DNA of 14,513 nt from the NCBI GenBank assembly GCA_025354065.1, contig JANXNM010000792.1, positions 1-14,513 on the forward strand. The letters run 5' to 3'. This document shows, piece by piece, positions 1 through 6,843 of the stretch. Source of the stretch: Synechococcales cyanobacterium 340R_concoct_173_sub. Its GTDB lineage: Bacteria > Cyanobacteriota > Cyanobacteriia > Leptolyngbyales > Leptolyngbyaceae. A program made the position numbers and the translations under genes. The notes beneath the pieces were generated by a model, which worked only from the letters and a program-made list of their open reading frames with translations, made no database searches and had not been told where the DNA came from. Each line of letters begins with the position of its first letter. Within the stretch, counting starts at the first letter, position 1.

Positions 1-31
1 TTGATCAAAGATCTTTGGAGCTAGAAGTCTT

Positions 32-643
32 ATGGCTAGCCTACTTGTCAATTCTGAACGGATGTCAATTCCGATCGATTTGTCTTCGTTGACCCCCTTG
101 CCAACTATGAGCGAGCCTCAGTTCTATGAATTTTGCCGCACAAATCCTGATTTAAGAATCGAGCGGAATGCTCATGGAGAAGTGATTGTTATGTCACCTG
201 CGTTTGCTGATACTGGAAATCGAAATGGCAGAATTTTTGCTCAGGTTTTCAATTGGGCTGAAGAGAATGATAATGGGGAGACATTTGATTCGAGTAGTGG
301 ATTTACATTGCCGAATGGTGCAATGCGATCGCCCGATACTTCCTGGATTCAATTTGATCGGTGGAATGCACTATCTCCGGAAGACCAAGCTTCCTTTGCA
401 CCGATTGTCCCTGATTTTATAATTGAATTACGATCGTCTAGTGACACATTGAAAAGTTTGCAGGACAAGATGCAGGAATATATTGATCAGGGGGTCAGGT
501 TAGGATTGTTAATTGATCGAAAAAATCTCACAGTTCATATTTACCGTCCTAATGTATCCCCTGATATTTTGTCAAATCCTAAGATTGTCAATTGCGAGCC
601 TGAATTATCAGGGTTTGAATTAAAAATGGCCAAGATTTGGTAG
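32..643 (+). CDS. Uma2 family (DUF820) PD-(D/E)XK nuclease-like protein
   Basis: This 203-residue protein has the size and pattern of the Uma2/DUF820 family, which is greatly expanded in cyanobacteria and has a restriction-endonuclease-like fold. Its cellular job is generally unknown. Visible landmarks are the FYEFCRTNPDLRIER segment (31-45), SPDTSWI (100-106, with candidate acidic residue D102), PDFIIELRS (127-135, with D128 and E132) and the following KMQEYIDQG helix (146-154). These match the usual order of the core motifs. The ATG at 32 has GGAG at 17-20, 11 bases upstream. Family members usually begin near the second methionine (base 62), so the start is uncertain by ten residues. An exact HIP1 site lies inside the gene at 325. 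It has no obvious partner gene; the next gene starts 85 bases downstream and is unrelated. The family call is firm, the nuclease activity is inferred. Confidence 0.9.
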   Translation: MASLLVNSERMSIPIDLSSLTPLPTMSEPQFYEFCRTNPDLRIERNAHGEVIVMSPAFADTGNRNGRIFAQVFNWAEENDNGETFDSSSGFTLPNGAMRSPDTSWIQFDRWNALSPEDQASFAPIVPDFIIELRSSSDTLKSLQDKMQEYIDQGVRLGLLIDRKNLTVHIYRPNVSPDILSNPKIVNCEPELSGFELKMAKIW

Positions 644-728
644 TTATTTACTAGCTTGTCATATTGTGAATTTTAAAGTATGTAGGCTGCTTGTGGGTAT
701 CTAGTCAAACTCTCACCCAGATTTTTAT

Positions 729-1784
729 ATGTCTTCAGATTTTGAGGTCGCAGCAGCGATCGTTCAGCATCAAATGACGCAAGCACTACCGACTGTAAGC
801 ATGATAGTCAAATTTGTTGCGCCGACACTTCAAATTCGTACCACTCACCCGACCTCGGATAGGAAGATTATTCGATCGCTCCTCACCGCATTGAAAGATT
901 GTCGGGATTCGCTTCATCGATTGCCGATCGAGACTGTGACGATTTATGGAATGCAGGGCACTCGGACTATTCTATGGAAAAAATCCTTTAGCCTTGAAGA
1001 AGTTCTCAATGACACTGCCACTCGGAACAATCGTGATTTGTTCTCATTTAATAATAAGTATATGAATCGGGCGGCATTTCCAGCGGCATTTTTATTCAGT
1101 GCTATTGCCCATTGGACTGGATTAGATAGTTTGTTTTTAGGATTACGAATTTGGACCCATGAGTTTGGTCATGCCACTGTAGCTTGGTTTTCTGGGCATC
1201 AGGCGACTCCGCTTCCCTTTGGTTGGACCAATGTAGGAGAGGATCGATCGATCGTTGTGTATGTATGTTTTTTAACATTATGGAGCCTTTTGTTTTATAC
1301 CGGGTGGAATGAGAAGAAACGCGGAATTATGGCCTGTTCTGTGGTAGCAGTGATTGTTCAGTTTTGGATGACTTGGTTTACCTCTCAAGACATGTTTGAA
1401 TTGCGTTTGGCCTTTGGCGGTGTGGGCGGTGAGTTTTATTTAAGTACTGTATTGATGTTGGTATTTTATGTTCCACTGCCCGAAAAATGGCGCTGGGATT
1501 GTTGGCGTTATCCGATTTTGTTGATTGCTGCAAGTACACTTTTTAATTCAGTCAGCTTCTGGAATCAAATCAAACGCGGAACTGTAGCGATTCCGTGGGG
1601 GACAATGCTGAATGGATCAGGGGATGCGGGAGGCGATATGAATCAACTCAGTGATCTAGGCTGGAGTGATATGCGCATTGTTCAAACTTATGTGGGATTA
1701 GGTCAAGTTTGTTTGCTGATATTGATTGGGTTTTATGGATTTCAATTCTTACGGACTGCAAATTTTAGGCGATCGCAGCTATAA
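729..1784 (+). CDS. Membrane protein with HEFGH zinc-metallopeptidase motif and N-terminal soluble domain
   Basis: This is a two-part protein of 351 residues. Residues 1-95 are soluble and resemble a small domain I recall at the N terminus of several cyanobacterial proteins: a helix ending in the DRKIIRSLL region, then VTIYGMQGTRTILWKKSFSLEE near 70-91. Residues 115-345 are strongly hydrophobic, with about six membrane segments. WTHEFGHATVAWFSGH (142-157) contains an HExxH motif (H144, E145, H148) next to a membrane segment, as in M50-type and related intramembrane zinc proteases. E235 in GGVGGEF (230-236) is a plausible third metal ligand, but this is inference. There is no PDZ domain and no NPDG/LDGG motif of classical site-2 proteases, so I do not assign it to that family. 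No good Shine-Dalgarno precedes ATG 729. The stop codon overlaps a candidate promoter of hicB. Substrate and role are unknown. Confidence 0.7.
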   Translation: MSSDFEVAAAIVQHQMTQALPTVSMIVKFVAPTLQIRTTHPTSDRKIIRSLLTALKDCRDSLHRLPIETVTIYGMQGTRTILWKKSFSLEEVLNDTATRNNRDLFSFNNKYMNRAAFPAAFLFSAIAHWTGLDSLFLGLRIWTHEFGHATVAWFSGHQATPLPFGWTNVGEDRSIVVYVCFLTLWSLLFYTGWNEKKRGIMACSVVAVIVQFWMTWFTSQDMFELRLAFGGVGGEFYLSTVLMLVFYVPLPEKWRWDCWRYPILLIAASTLFNSVSFWNQIKRGTVAIPWGTMLNGSGDAGGDMNQLSDLGWSDMRIVQTYVGLGQVCLLILIGFYGFQFLRTANFRRSQL

Positions 1785-1785
1785 T
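1780..1785 (+). promoter_or_regulatory. Candidate -10 box for hicBA
   Basis: A perfect TATAAT overlaps the stop codon of the preceding gene. The region 17-18 bases upstream (around 1756-1762) matches the -35 consensus at only about 3 of 6 positions. A start near 1792 would leave a leader of about 34 bases before the ATG at 1826, with GGAG at 1811-1814 inside it. This fits hicB beginning at 1826 rather than 1805. The call rests on the -10 match and position only. Confidence 0.4.
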
Positions 1786-1825
1786 ATATTTACAATGATT
1801 CCAAATGATCGGAGTAGACATCGTG

Positions 1826-2035
1826 ATGAATCGTAAAGAATTTTATGTCATTATTGAGCGGGATGAAGATGGAATTTATGTTGGCGATGTAACTCAACTG
1901 CGATCGTGCTATAGCCAAGGGATAACTATTGATGAACTCATGATCAATATTCGTGAGGTTATCGAAATGTGTTTAGAAGAACTTCAAGAAGAGTCGATTA
2001 CAGAATTTATTGGTGTCCAACGGTTAGTATTTTAA
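1826..2035 (+). CDS. hicB: HicB family antitoxin
   Basis: This small protein of 69 residues matches short HicB antitoxins: a beta strand FYVIIERDEDGIYVGDV (with the ERDEDG signature), a Q-LRSCYSQG turn, the helix DELMINIREVIEMCLEE, and a C-terminal EFIGVQR strand. HicB neutralises the HicA mRNA interferase by binding it and often represses the operon. An in-frame ATG at 1805 would add seven residues (MIGVDIV). I prefer 1826 because GGAG at 1811-1814 sits properly only for the downstream start, and the family begins near the FYVIIERD strand; GTG at 1823 is also possible. The stop overlaps the hicA ATG (TAATG at 2033-2037), so translation was coupled, and the antitoxin comes first. The HicB frame appears intact, although its toxin partner is broken. 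Confidence 0.85.
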   Translation: MNRKEFYVIIERDEDGIYVGDVTQLRSCYSQGITIDELMINIREVIEMCLEELQEESITEFIGVQRLVF

Positions 2036-2262
2036 TGCCAAAAATTCTAAACCCAACTGGCCAAGAACTCATCTCCGCCTTAAAAACGATCGGTTTTGTT
2101 GTCATTCGATAAAAGGGAAGTCATGTCCGAATGAAACATGAAGATAATCGAATTGTTTCCATTCCTGTTCATGCTCAAAAGACAGTAGGCAAGGGACTTT
2201 TACTAAAAATTTTACAGGATGTCGATTTAACGAAAGATGAGCTAATTCGGCTACTTTATTGA
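2035..2262 (+). pseudogene. hicA: HicA family mRNA interferase toxin, interrupted by an in-frame TAA
   Basis: Reading from the ATG at 2035, which overlaps the hicB stop, gives MPKILNPTGQELISALKTIG, FVVIR, a TAA at 2110-2112, and then KGSHVRMKHEDNRIVSIPVH, AQKTVGKGLLLKIL and a tail ending at TGA 2260-2262. This is a complete HicA of about 75 codons in one frame: the GxELI helix, the KGSHV segment with the catalytic-type His (codon 30), the IPVH strand and the GLLxKIL helix. The single fault is codon 26. HicA proteins commonly have Gln there (RQKGSH), and CAA to TAA is one C-to-T change. The product would stop at 25 residues, before the active His. A restart at the ATG at 2131 would also lack it. 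A sequencing error is the main alternative. A toxin rendered harmless while its antitoxin remains intact is a plausible state. Confidence 0.85.
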
Positions 2263-2386
2263 TAGACCAATCGAATTTTCCAATAAGACTTATCTGCAAA
2301 ATACTCAATCTATTTCAACTGATTTTTGCTATTGGGACAGAATTTGAATTCCGGTGACCGTAACGATTCGCTAACAGAATCATTCA

Positions 2387-3682
2387 TTAAGCCGATCGTT
2401 CTCCCAGTAAAAAATCTACAAACTGCCGTGCTGTCCTTCCCGATCGGCCATTGTTTCTTTGTGCCCATTGCAATGCTCGAAATTCCAGATCTTCACCTGA
2501 AATAACCAAATTCGATCGCTTCACCAAATGGCTCACAATTTCTAAATAGATCTCCTGATTAGCGGGTTCAAAGGTCAACGTCATACCAAACCGATCGCTA
2601 AATGATAGTTTCTCTTGCACGGTATCCCAGTTGTGAATTTCGTCTGCATCTTTCGGACGGGGCCGATCGCCGTAAAACTCCCGGACCAAATGACGACGGT
2701 TGGAGGTTGCATACACAACAACATTCTGCGCCCTTGCAGTGACGGTTCCTTCCAATACTACTTTCAATGATTTATAGCTTTCGTCATCTTCTTCAAATGA
2801 CAGATCATCAACAAAAATAATGAATTTATTTGGCAATCTGCGCAATGTTTCAATTAAAGTTGGCAATCCCAACAATTCCGATTTCATCACTTCAACCATT
2901 CGCAGCCCATCACCAGCCCATCGCGACAATAATGCTTTCACTAATGACGACTTCCCAGAACCCCGACTGCCATACAACAACACATGCAATGCGGGCAACC
3001 CAGCCATTAAGGATGTTGTATTCTGAATCAATGCATCACGCTGCCAGCTATAGCCAACCAATTCTTCAAGTACAATAGGATCAGGGGCTGCTAAACCAAT
3101 TAATTGTTTATTCTCATACCGAAAAGCACGAAATCGGACGAAATCGCCAATGCCCATTCTATGGTACCAACTCGCAAGCTGTACTCCATAATCGCCCCAA
3201 TCATTCACCTCAAACCATTTCAAAAACGGATCATTCGTCCCATCCACCCGCACATCATCATACCAAACAGGCAAGTCACTTACCTCCGGAACCAATTCGC
3301 GTACCCAATCCGCCACATCCTCACACACCACACCATATACGCGCTGTAATACCCGCAAATCAAGACGTGCCACCTCCATTATCATCGGCACCAACTTTTC
3401 CCCCGTGGCCGCTTGCCGAGCAAATCGATTGTCCGCACTCAAAATCCGATCGCGTAAATGTTCTTGCCACCCCATGCCCCGATCGGCCAAAGCACCCATC
3501 CATTCACTATAGGCCATCAATATCGCATCAATTTCATCTGCATTTGCTGCCTTATTTGCCCGCAATAACGATCGGACTAATCTATCCCAGGCCCGCCCCA
3601 CAGCATCATCCAGGACATCCCGAAACAGTACCAAAGACAATACGCCTTGTCGTATTCGTACCATATCCTGCAAACTGGTCAT
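2387..3682 (-). CDS. DUF815-type AAA ATPase
   Basis: This is a cytoplasmic P-loop ATPase of the DUF815 family, 431 residues from the preferred start. In numbering from a TTG four codons upstream, the N-terminal 200 residues are mostly helical. The ATPase core follows: VLLYGSRGSGKSS (Walker A, 238-250), KFIIFVDDLSFEEDD (Walker B, 290-304), VVVYATSNRRHL (sensor-1 like, 325-336) and SDRFGMTLTF (366-375). The TTG at 3694 is open, but the ATG at 3682 has GAGG 6-7 bases upstream, so I start there. It lies 55 bases after the S2P-like gene on the same strand, so the two are probably co-transcribed. That gap contains a 13-base tandem repeat. Substrate and biological role of the family are not known to me. 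Linkage to a membrane protease-like protein may hint at membrane-protein handling, but that is inference. Confidence 0.88.
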   Translation of the reverse strand: MTSLQDMVRIRQGVLSLVLFRDVLDDAVGRAWDRLVRSLLRANKAANADEIDAILMAYSEWMGALADRGMGWQEHLRDRILSADNRFARQAATGEKLVPMIMEVARLDLRVLQRVYGVVCEDVADWVRELVPEVSDLPVWYDDVRVDGTNDPFLKWFEVNDWGDYGVQLASWYHRMGIGDFVRFRAFRYENKQLIGLAAPDPIVLEELVGYSWQRDALIQNTTSLMAGLPALHVLLYGSRGSGKSSLVKALLSRWAGDGLRMVEVMKSELLGLPTLIETLRRLPNKFIIFVDDLSFEEDDESYKSLKVVLEGTVTARAQNVVVYATSNRRHLVREFYGDRPRPKDADEIHNWDTVQEKLSFSDRFGMTLTFEPANQEIYLEIVSHLVKRSNLVISGEDLEFRALQWAQRNNGRSGRTARQFVDFLLGERSA

Positions 3683-3691
3683 GCTATACCT

Positions 3692-3723
3692 CAAATCTAA
3701 AAAACAAATCTAAAAAACAAATC
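3692..3723. repeat. 13-base tandem repeat, about 2.5 copies
   Basis: The unit CAAATCTAAAAAA occurs at 3692-3704 and 3705-3717, with a partial third copy CAAATC at 3718-3723. It lies in the 55-base gap between the S2P-like gene and the DUF815 gene. It is AT-rich and could vary in copy number by slippage. The first copy contains the unused TTG codon of the DUF815 frame. Confidence 0.85.
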
Positions 3724-3737
3724 AAACTCTTAATTCG

Positions 3738-5207
3738 CTATAGTCCCAATGCTGCAATCAACACTTTAGGAGCAGGAATAATAATAATCAATAATACTAA
3801 TAACATCACAATTCCTAGTAAATCACGACCACTATTCAACGGAGTTACATCATTCAATGCGGGTTCATCCATTGTGGGTAAAAAGAACAATAACACCGAC
3901 AACAATAATAAATGGGGTTGCATAAATGACAATACTAACAATGAAATTCTGGCCACCTGACCAATCATTGCCCCTTGACGTTGACCAAAAATCGCATGAA
4001 CCATTCGACCGCCATCCAATTGACCTACGGGCATTAAGTTAAAGGCCGTAAATAAGGTTCCGAGCCAACCCGCCACCGCGATCGGGTGCATTGCAATAGC
4101 AGTTTTTGCGATTAATAAATTGCCCAAGGCCAGCTTTGCGAGTAATGCGAGGGCAATGGAATACTGCGGTAACATCGCCTCAAACTTAAACACACTAGGC
4201 CGAAATGCGGGTGGCTGCGGAATCACCTCGGATAACGTCAATCCCCAGCCGAGCAACCCGATCGCCACCACTAGCCCCATCACCGCACCAATTACACCCA
4301 CATCAAACAAAGCCCGACGATTTGGAATGGGCGATCGGATTTGAATGAATGCACCCAATGTACCGATCGGCAATTGCGGCAACGGCACGATCGGGATAAA
4401 GTATGGCAGCGTGGCTAAAATTCCATAGCGTGCTGTCGTCCAGTAATGTCCACCTTCACGAATTAAAAAGAATCCCATCAACCCTAGCGCATAGGGCAAT
4501 CCTTCCAAAAATGTTGGACTCGTACTTGCACCCACTTGCATCAACAGCAATTGTCCTGACCAAATACAACTTACCGCTGTTGCTAATACTAATAATGATG
4601 CTTGTTTGGGGCGGAACATCATTTCAGGGGTAATCCGCATCGCCATTTGGGGATTGGGGACCAGTGCAAAGAAGGGACGCTCCTGAAGTCCTTCCTGAAA
4701 AACCAAGAAGAATCGATCGCCAAAAGCATTTTGTACCCGTGATTCAATGGTCCGGTACGCAGTTTCCGAAGAGGCCGATCGTAAATTTCCCCGACAAATT
4801 ACCGCTTGAGGAAGATATTCAATAGTACTGAGGTAGTAACACTCCCATGGAAAACAGGTGCGAAGCCGTTCTTCATCCTCGGATGACAGCGATCGGACCA
4901 CGGGTTCCATGGCCTTTACCACGGGCGTTTTAGGTGGATTCTCGATCGCCGGAGCTTCGATTCGGCCTCGTTGAATTAGGTATAAGTACAGAACAAAAAA
5001 GCCTAAAAACGTGCTAAACCCAAGCAATGGCGGCATTGGCACCCGAGGCCCGTAGACTAAGGCCCAAGCCGTGAGGCAAAAAGCGGGCATCATCACTACT
5101 ATCCACAGTAGGAACGGCGATGTTCGCGTGACTAATCGCACCCGTTCCACAATGAAAAAGTAGCAAAAGAAACCGAGGAATCCGACGAGAATGAATAACC
5201 AGAGCAT
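3738..5207 (-). CDS. Site-2-protease-like (M50) membrane protein with altered HExxH (REGGH)
   Basis: This multi-pass protein resembles cyanobacterial/chloroplast site-2 protease homologues (EGY-like). From the longer frame opening at a GTG (5282), residues 26-46, 57-77 and 85-103 look membrane-spanning. A soluble stretch follows (about 105-225), then the protease-type core: FFLIREGGHYWTTARYG (271-287), TLPYFIPIVPLPQLPIGTLG (291-310), IRSPIPNRRALFDVG (315-329), and NLMPVGQLDGGR (415-426), which keeps the second motif Asp (D423). The first zinc-binding motif reads R275-E-G-G-H279 where HExxH is expected. His to Arg is one base (CAT to CGT), so proteolytic activity is doubtful. I prefer the Met at 5207, where homologous sequence begins (MLWLFILVGFLGFF). 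The GTG at 5282 has a GGGGTGAT sequence upstream and cannot be excluded. It heads the probable operon with the DUF815 ATPase. Confidence 0.8.
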   Translation of the reverse strand: MLWLFILVGFLGFFCYFFIVERVRLVTRTSPFLLWIVVMMPAFCLTAWALVYGPRVPMPPLLGFSTFLGFFVLYLYLIQRGRIEAPAIENPPKTPVVKAMEPVVRSLSSEDEERLRTCFPWECYYLSTIEYLPQAVICRGNLRSASSETAYRTIESRVQNAFGDRFFLVFQEGLQERPFFALVPNPQMAMRITPEMMFRPKQASLLVLATAVSCIWSGQLLLMQVGASTSPTFLEGLPYALGLMGFFLIREGGHYWTTARYGILATLPYFIPIVPLPQLPIGTLGAFIQIRSPIPNRRALFDVGVIGAVMGLVVAIGLLGWGLTLSEVIPQPPAFRPSVFKFEAMLPQYSIALALLAKLALGNLLIAKTAIAMHPIAVAGWLGTLFTAFNLMPVGQLDGGRMVHAIFGQRQGAMIGQVARISLLVLSFMQPHLLLLSVLLFFLPTMDEPALNDVTPLNSGRDLLGIVMLLVLLIIIIPAPKVLIAALGL

Positions 5208-5307
5208 GGGAGTTGAGGAACGGGTGCAAACTATACGGGTCAATAGGGTTCTAATTCTCCCATCTTTCGCCACGCCCTGCACCTAGATCACCCCAATCTA
5301 AGATTCT

Positions 5308-5333
5308 GTTGGTGAAGCGATCGCTTCGTTGGT
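5308..5333. repeat. HIP1-centred 14-base palindrome between 6-base direct repeats
   Basis: GTTGGT (5308-5313), GAAGCGATCGCTTC (5314-5327, a perfect palindrome centred on an exact HIP1 octamer) and GTTGGT (5328-5333) lie head to tail. They sit in the intergenic space between the divergent S2P-like and metallo-beta-lactamase-fold genes. The layout resembles a small insertion with a target duplication, or an operator-like inverted repeat. The sequence alone cannot decide. Confidence 0.8.
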
Positions 5334-5376
5334 AAAGTTAAAGCGCATCCACATCTGTGCCCACTCCGCCGCCACC

Positions 5377-6054
5377 ATGACCTCTGTTCCCAAGCCACCG
5401 CGCCCCATTCTAGGCCAACTCAATCCCACTATTTTTGCCTTTTCTCCCAATCGGGACATCCTTGGGGGCACGGCATATCTCATTCAAAATCCCGCTGGTA
5501 ACCTCTTGATCGACTGTCCCGCTTGGACCGAAGACACGATTAGCTGGCTTAATGAAAAAGGTGGCGTTCGGTGGTTAATTCTTACGCATCGCGGTGGCAT
5601 GGCTAAGGTTCGATCGATTCAGTCGGCGATGGGCTGTGAAATCATCATCCAAGAACAGGAAGCCTATCTATTGCCTAATCTCATTGTTATTAAGTTTCAT
5701 CACCATCATACGATTACTCCCGATAATGAAATTATTTGGACTTCTGGGCATTCTCCCGGAGCCTCTTGTGTTTATAGTCAGCAGCAAGGCGGAGTTCTTT
5801 TCACTGGGCGGCATTTACTCCCCGATCGCAATGGAAACCCCGCGCCACTGCGAATTTCTAAAACCTTCCACTGGAACCGACAGTTAAAAAATGTGAGGGT
5901 TCTACGCGATCGTTATTCTTCAGAGACATTGCGCTGGATTTGTCCCGGAGCCAGTACGGGGTATTTGCGAGGAGAAACGGCGATCGACAATGCTCATAAA
6001 AAGTTAATGGCCATTGACCTAGAAGCGCTTCAGAATGCAGAGCCGGGGCTATAA
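5377..6054 (+). CDS. Metallo-beta-lactamase-fold protein with degenerate metal site
   Basis: A 225-residue protein with the metallo-beta-lactamase fold order: LGGTAYLIQNPAGNLLIDCP (first sheet), WLILTHRGGMAKV (position of the HxHxDH motif), IWTSGHSPGASCVY (TPGHTPG-like motif), VLFTGRHLL (position of the Asp motif, usually FTGD) and RWICPGAST (position of the last His, usually PGH). Most ligands are replaced: only the first His of motif 1 and the His of SGHSPG remain. I recall related cyanobacterial proteins with a THRGG motif, so this looks like an established non-canonical family rather than fresh decay. An open frame extends upstream to TTG 5329, but that codon lies in the repeat at 5308-5333, and homology begins after the ATG at 5377. 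No Shine-Dalgarno is evident. It is transcribed divergently from the S2P-like gene. Its role is unknown. Confidence 0.8.
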   Translation: MTSVPKPPRPILGQLNPTIFAFSPNRDILGGTAYLIQNPAGNLLIDCPAWTEDTISWLNEKGGVRWLILTHRGGMAKVRSIQSAMGCEIIIQEQEAYLLPNLIVIKFHHHHTITPDNEIIWTSGHSPGASCVYSQQQGGVLFTGRHLLPDRNGNPAPLRISKTFHWNRQLKNVRVLRDRYSSETLRWICPGASTGYLRGETAIDNAHKKLMAIDLEALQNAEPGL

Positions 6055-6236
6055 CGAGCTATCTTCGATCGGCAGCGTTCCCAACTGTTTGAGTGAGGTT
6101 TTCCTAACTCTTTGACAGAGATTGCCGATATATTCATTTTAGGGTCGGGCACGTTATCTTAATATAAATTCAGCTTTCCACTTTTTGGGAATATTGGAAT
6201 TCAGCTAAGTTTTTCTGAAAAAAGGGCGATCGTATA

Positions 6237-6758
6237 ATGAAACACATTGGTAGCAAGGTTGGGCAATTTGTTGGGTCGTTGATGACGACAGGCGGGACTG
6301 TCGTTGCCTTGACAATGTTTGTCAGCACCATAGTATTTTCCCTACTCGTTGGCCTACTGTTTGGACTGAAATGGGGTGCGGCCTCTGCGATTCTGTTTCT
6401 ATTGCTGTCATCTCCAGTACTTCTGAGCTGGGGCATTGTTCCGGTTGTGTTGGGCTGGGTGATGTTGCGGGGAAGCAAGAATTTGAAACGTGAAGCAATT
6501 CGCGATCGGTTTCTGCAATTAGTAAAGGCAAAACGCGGACGGTTGACGGCGGTAGAATTCTCGCGCTTTGCCGAGTTGGAATTGAGTGTGGCCCGGACGT
6601 ATCTCGATCGGTGGGCACGGGAATGTCATGCGGATTTTGATGTGACAGATGCGGGGGAGATTCAGTATTTGTTTCTGGAACCTAATTTATTAACCAATAG
6701 TGTTGGGCAGCCATTTGAGATTTTTGAACAGATGCGAGAAAAGGTGAGTTTACCTTAA
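6237..6758 (+). CDS. Two-TM membrane protein with winged-helix-like C-terminal domain
   Basis: A 173-residue protein. Residues 18-45 and 47-77 form two membrane segments (Gly-rich at the first, ending VVLGWVMLRG). Residues 86-147 form a cytoplasmic domain with a winged-helix pattern: a helix (EAIRDRFLQLVKAKRGRLT), a second helix pair (AVEFSRFAELELSVARTYLDRW), then a beta wing (DFDVTDAGEIQYLF). Such small domains occur in many cyanobacterial membrane proteins and may bind protein rather than DNA. The ATG is preceded by AAGGG about 10 bases upstream, next to a CGATCG. It stands alone between the metallo-beta-lactamase-fold gene (182 bases away) and the antiporter gene (85 bases away), both on the same strand. 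I do not recognise a named family. Confidence 0.7.
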   Translation: MKHIGSKVGQFVGSLMTTGGTVVALTMFVSTIVFSLLVGLLFGLKWGAASAILFLLLSSPVLLSWGIVPVVLGWVMLRGSKNLKREAIRDRFLQLVKAKRGRLTAVEFSRFAELELSVARTYLDRWARECHADFDVTDAGEIQYLFLEPNLLTNSVGQPFEIFEQMREKVSLP

Positions 6759-6843
6759 GGACTCACATCATTTTTTGAGGAAATTTTGAACTTAGAGCTT
6801 CGTAATAGGGTTATGATCACGATCGTTTTACCCCTGTGACGCT

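Noticed and set aside
1242..1255. GATCGATCGATCG run as a possible repeat element
   Set aside because: It lies in coding sequence, encodes ordinary residues, and is simply overlapping CGATCG motifs typical of this genome.
2102..2308. Open frame of 68 codons on the minus strand
   Set aside because: It is antisense to the hicA sequence, has no ribosome site and no family character; the plus strand explains the region.
3367..3960. Open frame of 197 codons on the plus strand
   Set aside because: It runs antisense across the ends of two convincing minus-strand genes and has unlikely composition (Pro, His, Asn, Thr runs).
6112..6141. TTGACA as a promoter for the two-TM protein gene
   Set aside because: The -35 is perfect but nothing close to TATAAT lies 16-19 bases downstream, so it is not supported well enough to list.
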